From the NCBI GenBank assembly GCA_964466115.1, contig CAYXMH010000039.1, forward strand, positions 1 through 13,103: a stretch of DNA of 13,103 bases. Reading direction: 5' to 3'. The position numbers and the translations under genes were made by a program. Positions 1-7,772 of the stretch are shown here, one piece after another. A model generated the notes under the pieces. It did not search any database and was not told the DNA's origin. It saw only the letters and a program-made list of their open reading frames with translations. How positions within the stretch are numbered: the first letter of the stretch is position 1; each line of letters opens with the position of its first letter. This stretch comes from Pseudolysobacter sp964466115. Its GTDB lineage: Bacteria; Pseudomonadota; Gammaproteobacteria; Xanthomonadales; Rhodanobacteraceae.

Positions 1-722
1 ACCATCGATCGAAACTCAGCATCACGCAATACCGATTCTACGATCCGAAACTCGGGAGATGGTTGTCGAAAGACCCGATCGCCGAGATCGCAGGGCCGAA
101 CCGCTATGCGTATGTCGGAAACTCGCCGAGCAATTGGATTGATCCCAGTGGGTTGATTCCCGATGCCGCTTGTAAACAACAGTTACGGAATTTAATTGAA
201 AGAGTACGAACTAATAATCAATATGCGAATGAGCAACAGCGTATTTGGGAAAAGGAAGTTAAAGAACAACTGAGTAAGGTAGGCCGATCAAACTTAGGTG
301 AAATTGCCAGAATACTTACTGCGGCCATGGAAGGATTTATGTTTTTGCGCATCAGTACGGAAAGAGCGAATGTTAGCCTCGAGATTAGTGCTTGGATTCA
401 AAATAACAGTAACTGTGCACGCGAACTCGGATTAAGCGACGGCGCTACCATGGATGACTTGGAGGCTGCGCTCGCCCAGGCGGAACGACCAGGGGCAAAC
501 GCCTCGGATCAGGCGCAAACGGGTGACACGGTAGAAAGAAGTACGATTCCCGACTGGGTGCGCTACATGGGCGATGGCGATGTGTACGACTCTTCCGGGG
601 CAGCGACTCCGTTGGCGCCGATTGCGGCGGGCGCCGCAATTTCCGCGGGCGCGTTTATTTGGGAGCTGGTTGAAACCGCCGGTGCGGTGGCCATCCCCAT
701 TCTGGTCTGGTTAAAAGGTTAG
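1..722 (+). CDS. RHS-repeat protein, C-terminal fragment with variable tip (5' end outside window)
   Basis: The reading frame enters at base 3 with no start codon and runs 239 residues to TAG at 720-722. Residues 10-51 show the end of the RHS-associated core: YDPKLGRW, LSKDP, then the N-RYAYVGNSP spacing and a closing DPSGL. After DPSGL (base 155) come about 188 residues that I do not recognise. They comprise a charged, Gln/Glu/Arg-rich probably helical segment, an acidic Ala-rich linker, and a Gly/Ala-rich hydrophobic stretch over the last 35 residues that could be one or two membrane segments. In RHS families the part after the core is usually a swapped effector tip, often a toxin; that is family knowledge, not shown here. 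GC counted by hand is about 40% over 181-420 against 60-65% on both sides, which suggests a mosaic tip. No immunity-type gene follows. The large N-terminal part of the protein lies to the left. Confidence 0.85.
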   Translation, partial: HRSKLSITQYRFYDPKLGRWLSKDPIAEIAGPNRYAYVGNSPSNWIDPSGLIPDAACKQQLRNLIERVRTNNQYANEQQRIWEKEVKEQLSKVGRSNLGEIARILTAAMEGFMFLRISTERANVSLEISAWIQNNSNCARELGLSDGATMDDLEAALAQAERPGANASDQAQTGDTVERSTIPDWVRYMGDGDVYDSSGAATPLAPIAAGAAISAGAFIWELVETAGAVAIPILVWLKG

Positions 723-745
723 CTACGTAGGCAGATCAATCCATC

Positions 746-770
746 GCGCAATGCCCTGCGGGCATTGCGC
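746..770. terminator. Perfect 11-bp palindrome between convergent genes
   Basis: GCGCAATGCCC, a TGC loop, then GGGCATTGCGC gives a perfect 11-bp stem. It lies 24 nt after the RHS stop and 8 nt beyond the stop of the convergent glycosyltransferase gene, the place for a bidirectional terminator. Neither strand has a T-run after the stem, so intrinsic termination is uncertain. CGTAG (726-730) and CTACG (772-776) flank it, so it may instead be a dispersed palindromic repeat element. Confidence 0.5.
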
Positions 771-777
771 ACTACGG

Positions 778-2850
778 TTAAGCTTTGCGGTGCTGGTGCC
801 GTTCAACCATTTGCGTAAGAACGGCTTCAAAGTCGCGCGCATAACCTGCCATATCGAACAAGGTCGAGTTTGGTTTTGCCGTCGCCAGACGTTGGCGTAA
901 CCGAATTAACTCCTCCGGATGCGTTGCCAAATGGATGGCGGCATCGATATAGGCTTGATCGGTTGCGACGTTTAGATCGTGCATGCCCAGATGATGGTTC
1001 AGACTGCCGGCCACGCGCGATGCGAAGGTGGCACCGGGTTGGGTCAGTACCGGACAGCCGGCCCATAGGGCGTCCGATGCGGTGGTGTGTGCATTGTACG
1101 GATTGGTGTCGAGAAACAAATCCACGTGTTGATAACGCACCAGATAATCGGCGTGCGCGAGTTTGGGACTGAACACCAATCGGTTTGGATCGATGCCGAC
1201 TTTTGTTGCGGCTTGGCGCAGATGGGTTTCAATCGGGGAGCCTGGCGGACCGGCAAGCAGCCACAGCGTGGCGTTTGGCACGGCGCGCAGAATTTCCATC
1301 CACTTTGCAAAACTGCCGGGAGTGAATTTGTAGCTGTTATTGAAACTGGCGAACACCGTGCCTTGGGCGGGTAATCCGCAGTCCGCCCTGGACGGTGCAG
1401 CGGCCATGATTCGCGTCGTATCGGAGGGTTGAAAGCAGCGCGGCAAGTACGTAACCGATTCACTGTATTGATCACGGGCCTGCTCGGGGATCACGAAGCG
1501 ATCGGCAATCAGATAATCGTAATAAGACGCACCCAAGGTCCCTGGAAAAGCCAGCCAATTGACTTGGATAGGGGCGGGTTTGAATGCGAATACCTCGGGC
1601 AGCGATCCGCCGCAATAGCCGTCCAAATCGATTAGGATGTCGATGTGCAGCGCTGCTATGGTTTGCGCTATTGCCGCCCATCCGCGCTGGCTAAGGTCGT
1701 GAAATTCATGGAATGCGGTTACCAGACGTTGGCGTAATACGCCGTGATCATCCGGTGTGGTAGCTAACCCAACGGTTATTAATTGAGATTGGCGCAAACG
1801 TTCTATCAATTCAACAATCAACAGTGCGGTTGGATGTTCACCGAAGCCCGCGGCGAAAAAGCCGACTCGCAACGGTCCTGCCGGGCGCGGATGTGGTGCT
1901 GGTTTTCGCCGAGTAGCGATCGATACCGCTTCCGCGCGCTTTACCTCAGCATAGGTTTGCGCGCATTTGAGCTGTTGGGCTGGTGTCGCCGGCTCACTAA
2001 GGAATGAAAATGGCGTGATGCCTACCTTGCGTTGTTCGACGGCCGTAATTAAACGTTGGCTTAATTGATCGAGATCAGCCCAGTCGCACAAGCGACGCCG
2101 CATAAACACCAACAAACTCAACGCCGGAAAAAATTGTGGGAAGCGCGCCAAGGTTTGCGAGCAAACGGCGGCGCAAGCCGACCAGTCACCGCTTTCTTCC
2201 AATAGCAACGCCAATTGGTGCGCGCTGGTTGGGTTGTCCGGATCAAGCCGTAATGCTTCGCGATAGGCCTGCATCGCATCGGTGCGCTGATTTTGTTGCT
2301 GCAAGATGGCGCCGAGCACGAGGTGGGCATCGGCCCATTGCGGTTGCAACGATTGCGCGCGTTGTGCGCTGATGTGTGCTGGTGCAAGCTCATGCAGGGC
2401 GAGCAACGCGGCGGCGTGATTTAGCCAACTTGGTGCATAATCCGGTTTAAGTTCCGTTGCCCGCGCGAAACAATCCGCCGCTTGAGCGTAATCGCCGCGT
2501 CGGTCGAGCACGCTGCCGAGATTGTTCCACGCGGTGGCGTGCAGCTGATCAAGCTTAAGCGCCTGGCGCAACGCCTGCTCGGCTTGATCTTCCTGCCCGC
2601 ATGCTTTGTATACGCTCGCCAAGTTGCACCATGCCTCAACGGATTGCGGTGCCAATGCTAAGGCGCGTTGCAGTGCCCTCGTCGCCGTTTCAATTCGACC
2701 TTGTTGCAGAGCGCAGATGCCCGACAATCGCCAGGCCTCACTGTTTTGCGGGTATTGCTGCACGAGCGATTGCGCGTACCGTTCCGCGGTAGTTAGATCG
2801 CCTTGCATAATCAAGTCGGTAAGTGTGTTTAATGCAGTGGCGTCATTCAT
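778..2850 (-). CDS. TPR-containing GT41 glycosyltransferase (O-GlcNAc transferase/SPINDLY-like)
   Basis: The protein has 690 residues. Residues 1 to about 245 are roughly seven TPR units with the usual A-W-x-N-L-G and A-L-x-L-x-P spacing. About 325-690 is a GT41 catalytic region. RVGFF-FGEHPT (His339) matches the catalytic-base region of OGT. DLDGY-G and KPAPIQVNWLAFPGT-G follow at 408-440. FNNSYKFTP carries Lys508, the UDP-binding lysine equivalent. DTNPYNAHTTASDALWAG (581-598) matches the nucleotide-binding HTT-D motif. Family members move a sugar from UDP-GlcNAc or another nucleotide sugar to Ser/Thr of proteins in the cytosol; the target here is unknown. An ORF extends upstream to TTG at 2928, but that stretch is translated repeat DNA, so I take ATG at 2850. 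No clear Shine-Dalgarno is visible. It follows prfA in the same direction, 85 nt away, in the place where prmC is common. Confidence 0.85.
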   Translation of the reverse strand: MNDATALNTLTDLIMQGDLTTAERYAQSLVQQYPQNSEAWRLSGICALQQGRIETATRALQRALALAPQSVEAWCNLASVYKACGQEDQAEQALRQALKLDQLHATAWNNLGSVLDRRGDYAQAADCFARATELKPDYAPSWLNHAAALLALHELAPAHISAQRAQSLQPQWADAHLVLGAILQQQNQRTDAMQAYREALRLDPDNPTSAHQLALLLEESGDWSACAAVCSQTLARFPQFFPALSLLVFMRRRLCDWADLDQLSQRLITAVEQRKVGITPFSFLSEPATPAQQLKCAQTYAEVKRAEAVSIATRRKPAPHPRPAGPLRVGFFAAGFGEHPTALLIVELIERLRQSQLITVGLATTPDDHGVLRQRLVTAFHEFHDLSQRGWAAIAQTIAALHIDILIDLDGYCGGSLPEVFAFKPAPIQVNWLAFPGTLGASYYDYLIADRFVIPEQARDQYSESVTYLPRCFQPSDTTRIMAAAPSRADCGLPAQGTVFASFNNSYKFTPGSFAKWMEILRAVPNATLWLLAGPPGSPIETHLRQAATKVGIDPNRLVFSPKLAHADYLVRYQHVDLFLDTNPYNAHTTASDALWAGCPVLTQPGATFASRVAGSLNHHLGMHDLNVATDQAYIDAAIHLATHPEELIRLRQRLATAKPNSTLFDMAGYARDFEAVLTQMVERHQHRKA

Positions 2851-2859
2851 GGTCAATCT

Positions 2860-2924
2860 GTAGGGTGGGCCCTGGCCTACCGTCTTTTCGCCGGGTATTT
2901 TTGGTGGGCCAAGGCCCACCCTAC
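2860..2924. repeat. REPIN-like double-hairpin repeat, copy 1
   Basis: The outer arms GTAGGGTGGGCC (2860-2871) and GGCCCACCCTAC (2913-2924) are perfect 12-bp inverted repeats. Each end is itself a small hairpin: GGTGGGCC-CT-GGCCTACC at 2864-2881 (one G-T wobble) and GGTGGGCC-AA-GGCCCACC at 2903-2920. A linker of about 20 nt separates them. A second copy with the same plan is at 10558-10618. The copy fills most of the gap between prfA and the GT41 gene. Two inverted REP units around a linker is the REPIN layout; no RAYT transposase is seen in the window. Confidence 0.8.
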
Positions 2925-2935
2925 ACAAACCCTAC

Positions 2936-4015
2936 TCATTCGCGGGTCAACGCTTGCATTTGATCCGCTTGAAATTCTTGCGTTAGCGGTTCGATCAGAA
3001 CATCGATATCCCCGGCGAGAATATCGTCGAGTTGATACAAGGTTAAATTGATGCGATGGTCAGTAACGCGGCCTTGTGGATAATTGTAAGTTCGTATGCG
3101 TTGTGATCGATCGCCGGAGCCGACCTGCAAGCGCCGCGATTCGGCTTGCTCCGCCGTTTGCTTAGATCGCTTTTCATCGAGAATGCGCGCTTTCAAAAGC
3201 GACATCGCGCGCGCCCGGTTTTTGTGCTGGCTGCGCTCATCCTGGCATTCGACAATGATGCCGCTCGGTATATGGGTAATGCGAATCGCGGAATCGGTTT
3301 TATTGACGTGCTGCCCGCCGGCACCGGAGGCGCGAAAGGTGTCGGTTTTCAAATCCGCCGGGTTAAGATCGATGTCGTCGATTTCCTCGAGCTCCGGCAG
3401 GATCGCGATCGTGCAGGCGGAGGTATGAATGCGGCCTTGCGCTTCGGTGGCCGGCACGCGTTGCACGCGATGCGTACCCGATTCGAATTTGAGTTTTGAG
3501 TACGCGGCCTGGCCTTCAACGCGCGCGATGATTTCCTTAAAGCCGCCGTGTTCTCCGGGGCTTTGACTTAAAATCTCGATTGCCCAATGCCGGCGTTCGG
3601 CATAACGGGTGTACATGCGAAATAAATCGCCGGCGAACAGGGCGGCTTCGTCGCCACCGGTGCCGGCGCGGATTTCAAGATAAATATTGGCGGCGTCGCG
3701 CGGGTCTTTGGGCAGCAACAACAGGCTTAATTCACGCGACAGCTGATCGCGCTGCGCTTCTAAACCGGCGATTTCCTCCTGCGCCAACTCTTTCATTTCC
3801 GGGTCCTTGAGCATCGCTTGCGCGGCGCGGAGGGCTGCCTCGGTGGAGTCGTAGTGCAAAAGCGCCTGCGCCAAAGGTTGCAGCTGCGCGTATTCGCGCG
3901 ACAAGTCGCGGTAACGATTGCTGTCGTTAAGCGCTTCGGGCTGCGCTAGCAGTAATGCAATTTCCTGGTGACGCTCGCTTAAGTGCTCCAGTTTGCGGCG
4001 AATCGATGGCGTCAT
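2936..4015 (-). CDS. prfA: Peptide chain release factor 1
   Basis: A 359-residue class I release factor, full length for RF1. It recognises UAA and UAG in the ribosomal A site and triggers release of the finished protein. The anticodon-like tripeptide PAT is at 188-190, inside RVPATEAQGRIHTSAC, which marks RF1 rather than RF2 (SPF). The catalytic GGQ is at 233-235 within GAGGQHVNKTDSAIRI. The N-terminal part (1 to about 100) is the usual helical region. ATG at 4013-4015 overlaps the hemA stop as ATGA, so the two genes are very likely translationally coupled. The usual next gene prmC, which methylates the GGQ glutamine, is not downstream here; a GT41 gene is. The stop is TGA, which RF1 does not read. 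Confidence 0.98.
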   Translation of the reverse strand: MTPSIRRKLEHLSERHQEIALLLAQPEALNDSNRYRDLSREYAQLQPLAQALLHYDSTEAALRAAQAMLKDPEMKELAQEEIAGLEAQRDQLSRELSLLLLPKDPRDAANIYLEIRAGTGGDEAALFAGDLFRMYTRYAERRHWAIEILSQSPGEHGGFKEIIARVEGQAAYSKLKFESGTHRVQRVPATEAQGRIHTSACTIAILPELEEIDDIDLNPADLKTDTFRASGAGGQHVNKTDSAIRITHIPSGIIVECQDERSQHKNRARAMSLLKARILDEKRSKQTAEQAESRRLQVGSGDRSQRIRTYNYPQGRVTDHRINLTLYQLDDILAGDIDVLIEPLTQEFQADQMQALTRE

Positions 4016-5298
4016 GAATCTTTTTCTGCCTTGGGTGTTTGAGTCTGGATTTCAGAATCGAATAAACGTTCTGCGCTGCGCAACAGTTCGTCATCACCGC
4101 GCTGCGCGGCGGCGCGCAAGTTTACACTGGGTGCGTGCAGCAGTTTATTGGTGAGAGTATGCGCCAGGAATTGCAGCGCTTCGTCGGGGCTGCGGCCAAT
4201 GTCGAGTAAGTGGCGCGCTTTCGCCAATACTTCGTCACGGCTTGCCTGGGCGCCGTGACGCAAGGCGATCAGCGGACTGGAATGGTCTCTTGCCCGCCGC
4301 CAAGCCAAGTAGTGCTCGACTTCCAAATCGATGATCGACTCGGCTTCGCGCGCGGCTTGTCGCCTACCCCGTAAGTTGCCGTCGATGACTTCATGTAGAT
4401 CATCAATTGAGTACAGAAACACATCATCCAGCTCAGCGACGCTGGCTTCGATGTTGCGGGGCACGGCGATGTCGACCAAGAACATCGGCCGGTGCCTGCG
4501 CGCGAGAAGTGCCGCCTCGACGGTTGAGCGCGTCAGGAGCGGTTCGCGGCTGGCGCTTGCGGCTATAACAATATCCACCTCCGCCAGATGCAGCGGCAAA
4601 TCGCTTAATGCGATGGCGTACCCTAAAAAGCGGCCGGCCAAATCCTGTGCGTTGGCCAAGGTTCGGTTCGCGACGATCAAGCGGCGAACCTTGGCGTTAA
4701 CCAAGTGGCGAGACGCCAGCTCAATCGTGTCGCCGGCGCCGATCAACAGCACGCAGGCGCTTTTTAAATCGGCGAATACTTGTTCGGCAAGCCGTACAGC
4801 GGTGTAGGCGATCGATACCGGATGGATGCCGATGTCGGTATCGGTGCGCACGCGTTTGGCAACCGCGAAGGTTTGCTGGAACAAATGCTCCAACGACGTG
4901 TTTAACGTTGCGGCGGCGCGGGCCAGTTGGTAGGCATTTTTTACTTGCCCCAGAATTTGCGGCTCGCCCAGCACCATGGAATCAAGGCCTGTGGCGACAC
5001 GGAATAGGTGTCGAACGGCGGCAGCGTCTTCGTAACGGTAAAGGAACTCTTCCAACCGATGACCGGTCATTGCATGGTAGGCCAGCAGCCAGCGCGCCGG
5101 AGTCGTTTGCAGCCCGTTATCGACGTCGCAATAGAGCTCGGTGCGGTTGCAGGTGGACAGAATCAGCGCCTCGTTTACGCCGGGTTGCGCTTTTAGCGAA
5201 TACAAGGCCGCGCCGATCGCATCCGGTGCAAATGCCATCTTCTCGCGTAATTCGACCGGCGCGGTTTGATGGTTGAGTCCAAGGGCGATTATCGCCAT
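4012..5298 (-). CDS. hemA: Glutamyl-tRNA reductase
   Basis: A 428-residue enzyme that reduces Glu-tRNA(Glu) with NADPH to glutamate-1-semialdehyde, the first committed step of C5-pathway tetrapyrrole synthesis. The catalytic cysteine is Cys50 in LSTCNRTELY. The substrate region AVRHLFRVATGLDSMVLGEPQILGQ runs across about 94-118, with His97 probably the conserved active-site histidine. The NADPH-binding glycine motif LIGAGDTIEL lies at 185-194. The helical dimerisation domain is C-terminal (about 310-415). ATG at 5298 gives the family N-terminus (AIIALGLNHQTAPVELRE). The leader before it is AT-rich with no strong Shine-Dalgarno. It is transcribed divergently from the TPR lipoprotein gene and overlaps prfA by 4 nt. 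In enterics HemA is controlled by haem-dependent proteolysis; nothing here tests that. Confidence 0.98.
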   Translation of the reverse strand: MAIIALGLNHQTAPVELREKMAFAPDAIGAALYSLKAQPGVNEALILSTCNRTELYCDVDNGLQTTPARWLLAYHAMTGHRLEEFLYRYEDAAAVRHLFRVATGLDSMVLGEPQILGQVKNAYQLARAAATLNTSLEHLFQQTFAVAKRVRTDTDIGIHPVSIAYTAVRLAEQVFADLKSACVLLIGAGDTIELASRHLVNAKVRRLIVANRTLANAQDLAGRFLGYAIALSDLPLHLAEVDIVIAASASREPLLTRSTVEAALLARRHRPMFLVDIAVPRNIEASVAELDDVFLYSIDDLHEVIDGNLRGRRQAAREAESIIDLEVEHYLAWRRARDHSSPLIALRHGAQASRDEVLAKARHLLDIGRSPDEALQFLAHTLTNKLLHAPSVNLRAAAQRGDDELLRSAERLFDSEIQTQTPKAEKDS

Positions 5299-5403
5299 TT
5301 AATTTAAGACCATGAGCATGACAATCGGCTAAGCTTAAGGGGCTTTAAGCAGATGCGCATCCAAAAGATGTGGTGACGGGATAATGCGGAGCATTGCGCG
5401 AAA
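5299..5403. promoter_or_regulatory. Divergent intergenic region hemA / TPR lipoprotein gene
   Basis: These 105 nt must hold at least the hemA promoter and probably that of the plus-strand operon. I see no convincing -35/-10 pair on either strand. GATAAT at 5380-5385 resembles a -10 but lacks a good -35 and sits very near the start codon. An inverted repeat GCTTAA (5333-5338), ggggct loop, TTAAGC (5345-5350) lies near the centre and could be an operator. GGAG at 5388-5391 is a loosely spaced Shine-Dalgarno for the gene at 5404. Confidence 0.4.
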
Positions 5404-7146
5404 ATGGTAACTCACAGGTTCAACAGCAGCATTTATTTTAACCGTGCCGCCATTATAGGCGTTGTCTGCGTCTTGTTGGGGTTAGCCGGGTGTGCTGCGC
5501 ACCCGCTTAAGGGCAAGAACGGCCCGGGACAGGTGGTGTTGGCGCGCACCGCAGGGACCGATGCGTTGAGCGAGCGCGATGTCTTATTGCAGCGCATGGC
5601 GGCTGAATTTGCTTTGGCAAATGGGGATTTCGAGACAGCGACTCGCCACTACGCGGCGGCCGCCGCGGTCAGTTTAGACCCCGCCCTTGCCGAGCAGGCT
5701 ACGCAAATTGCACTGGCTGCCAAGCAATGGCGTCGTGCGCAAAGCGCATTGACGCGTTGGCAGACTTTGGCGCCGGATCAGCCGGGGATGTGGCAAGCGC
5801 GTGCCACGCTGTTACTAGCAGACGATCAAACGGACATGGCCTACCCTGAGCTTGCGCGCTTGGCGCAAGAGCCCAATGGCAAGGGTTGGCGTTTGATTGG
5901 TCAAGTTCTGCTGGGCACCTCCGACAAGGCCGCTGCTGGCGAGTTGCTTGAGCGATTAGCGAAACCGGAACTCTTGGGCGCTAACGAAGAGATTTGGATT
6001 GGCGTTAGCCAACTGGCTTTCAAGCTTCAGAACCAGCCCCTGGCCGTTGCATTGGCCGAACAAGCGCTGGTGAAATTTCAGAGCTCGCAAGCGTACGCTT
6101 GGTCTGCGCGCTTGGCGTTGCAGGAGGGAGACGCGCGTTTAGCGAAAGCGCGGTTCGCACAAGCGTTTAAGCGTGATAATAAGAATCCCCGTTTGCGTGT
6201 CGAATATGCCACGTTGCTAGGCGATCAAGGGGAAAACGTTGCAGCCGAGCGCATATTGGCGCAGGGGCCGCAGGACGACTACACCTATGCTGCCCGTGCG
6301 GCTTACGCGGCGCGCACCAACGCAAAAACCAGTCTCAACTCACTATACAGCGAGCTGCGGACGTTAACGCCGCCCTATTCGGCGGCGCGTTTGTATCTGC
6401 TTGGCCAAGTTGCTGAATTGATCGAACATAAAACTGAGGCGTTGCGTTGGTATTCTCAAGTCTCCGATGACAATGAGCACTGGCTCGATGCGCAGATGCG
6501 TGTGGCGGTCTTGACCGATGAAAGCGGCGATACCGAAACTGCGTTAACGCTAGTGCATGAACTGCAAACCCGCTCCGGTGACGATGCCAAGTTACAAACG
6601 GACGTGTTTCTTTTAGAGGGAGAGTTGTTGCGCCGCCATGAGCGCAGCATTGAAGCACTGGAAACGTACCAGCGTGGACTGCAAGCATCGCCTGAGAACA
6701 CGCGTTTGCTCTATGCGCGTGCGCTGCTAAATGAAACCCTCGATCATTTGGACGAGGCGGAACGCGATTTGCGTCGAGTTGTGGAGTTAAAGCCGGATGA
6801 TGCCGATGCGCTAAACGCATTGGGTTATACCTTGGCGGATCGTACCGATCGGCATGAGGAAGCGCTGGCGTTGATCGAAAAAGCCATTCGGCTTAAACCG
6901 GAGGAGCCGTCCATCATCGACAGTCTTGGCTGGGCGCAGTACCGTCGCGGCCATCTTGATGAGGCGATCGTGCAACTAAGACGTGCCTACGCAAAACAAC
7001 CGGATCCGGAAATTGCTGCGCATTTGGGCGAGGTGCTGTGGGTATCGGGGCAAAAAGAAGAAGCGAAAAAGATTTGGGAGCAAGGTCGGAAAAAAGATGG
7101 GAAAAATAAGATTTTGCTGAAAACCATCGAGCGGCTAGAGTCGTGA
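5404..7146 (+). CDS. TPR-repeat lipoprotein upstream of lolB (PA4667-like)
   Basis: A 580-residue protein. Residues 10-30 form a hydrophobic signal ending in the lipobox LAGC, giving a predicted lipidated Cys30, so it should be anchored at the periplasmic side of a membrane, most likely the outer membrane. The rest is helical, Ala/Leu-rich TPR-type repeats. The clearest units are at about 405-560, with the family stretch DALNALGYTLADR and IIDSLGWAQYRRGHLDEA. No catalytic motif is present, so a scaffold or protein-interaction role is inferred. The position between hemA and lolB matches the uncharacterised TPR gene I remember at this locus in Pseudomonas. Its TGA overlaps the lolB GTG as GTGA, which argues for coupled expression with lolB and a possible link to lipoprotein or envelope assembly. 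GGAG lies 12 nt before the ATG. Confidence 0.88.
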   Translation: MVTHRFNSSIYFNRAAIIGVVCVLLGLAGCAAHPLKGKNGPGQVVLARTAGTDALSERDVLLQRMAAEFALANGDFETATRHYAAAAAVSLDPALAEQATQIALAAKQWRRAQSALTRWQTLAPDQPGMWQARATLLLADDQTDMAYPELARLAQEPNGKGWRLIGQVLLGTSDKAAAGELLERLAKPELLGANEEIWIGVSQLAFKLQNQPLAVALAEQALVKFQSSQAYAWSARLALQEGDARLAKARFAQAFKRDNKNPRLRVEYATLLGDQGENVAAERILAQGPQDDYTYAARAAYAARTNAKTSLNSLYSELRTLTPPYSAARLYLLGQVAELIEHKTEALRWYSQVSDDNEHWLDAQMRVAVLTDESGDTETALTLVHELQTRSGDDAKLQTDVFLLEGELLRRHERSIEALETYQRGLQASPENTRLLYARALLNETLDHLDEAERDLRRVVELKPDDADALNALGYTLADRTDRHEEALALIEKAIRLKPEEPSIIDSLGWAQYRRGHLDEAIVQLRRAYAKQPDPEIAAHLGEVLWVSGQKEEAKKIWEQGRKKDGKNKILLKTIERLES

Positions 7147-7772
7147 GGCCAGCTGCGCACCGTAATGGCCTTTGGCTGGGTCTATTAGCGGTTTTGCTAA
7201 GTGCTTGCGCGCCGGTGCGTCAACGTGAGGACGCGAGCTTAAGTCGCGCGCAGCTTCATCGTGAAGCGGTGCTGTCGCAGCATCCGGCCTGGTCCATAAC
7301 AGCGCGCATCGCGGTTTCCGATGGTCAAGACAGCGGCAGCGGGCAACTGGAATGGCGTCAGAACGGCGAGCATTACGATTTTACCGTGCACGCGCCGGTC
7401 ACCGGAAAAACCTGGCACCTGTACGGTAATCGTGAGCACGTGGTGTTGGAAGGCGTGCAAGCGCAGCCTTTCGTCGGTACCGACGCGGAGCGTTTATTGC
7501 GCGAAAAACTCGGCTGGCATGTACCGGTGGCGCAGTTGTCGGCTTGGGTACGCGCCTTGCGCGCCGAAGGTCCGGCGGTGTTGAGTTACAACGAACAATC
7601 GCTGCCAGCGGTTTTGCAGCAATCGAAGTGGACGGTGGAATATAAAGAGTATTCCAATGCGCTCGCCTGGCCCATGCCGCGCAAGGTGTTTGCCAGCCAA
7701 AAGTCCTATACGGTGCGTGTCGTAATCGAACACTGGTCGTTCGAGGACGGGTTTGACCTCGATGCACGATGA
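7143..7772 (+). CDS. lolB: Outer-membrane lipoprotein LolB
   Basis: A 209-residue lipoprotein that accepts lipoproteins from LolA in the periplasm and inserts them in the inner leaflet of the outer membrane. The signal peptide occupies 1-21, with lipobox LSAC and a predicted lipidated Cys22. The mature part carries LolB-like features: WSITARIAVSDG, a GSGQLEWRQ strand, TWHLYG, and the LREKLGWHVPVAQLSAWVRAL segment (GW-xPV-L-WVR) typical of the family. Length agrees with the E. coli protein. GTG at 7143 is the only start giving a complete signal peptide, and it overlaps the stop of the preceding gene. The 3' end overlaps ispE by 11 nt if ispE begins at ATG 7762. Confidence 0.93.
   Translation: MRPAAHRNGLWLGLLAVLLSACAPVRQREDASLSRAQLHREAVLSQHPAWSITARIAVSDGQDSGSGQLEWRQNGEHYDFTVHAPVTGKTWHLYGNREHVVLEGVQAQPFVGTDAERLLREKLGWHVPVAQLSAWVRALRAEGPAVLSYNEQSLPAVLQQSKWTVEYKEYSNALAWPMPRKVFASQKSYTVRVVIEHWSFEDGFDLDAR

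Noticed and set aside
2851..2928. 26-residue N-terminal extension of the GT41 protein from TTG 2928
   Set aside because: It is translation of the REPIN-like repeat, and the TPR region begins properly after ATG 2850.
5380..5385. GATAAT as a -10 box for the TPR-lolB operon
   Set aside because: No acceptable -35 at 16-18 nt, and the resulting start site would fall on the Shine-Dalgarno.
6335..6820. 161-codon minus-strand ORF inside the TPR lipoprotein gene
   Set aside because: His/Arg/Ala-rich composition typical of an antisense shadow of a GC-rich coding frame.
7753..7761. TTG 7753 as ispE start
   Set aside because: It has a near GAGGA, so it is not excluded, but ATG 7762 already leaves ten residues before the conserved region and ATG is preferred.
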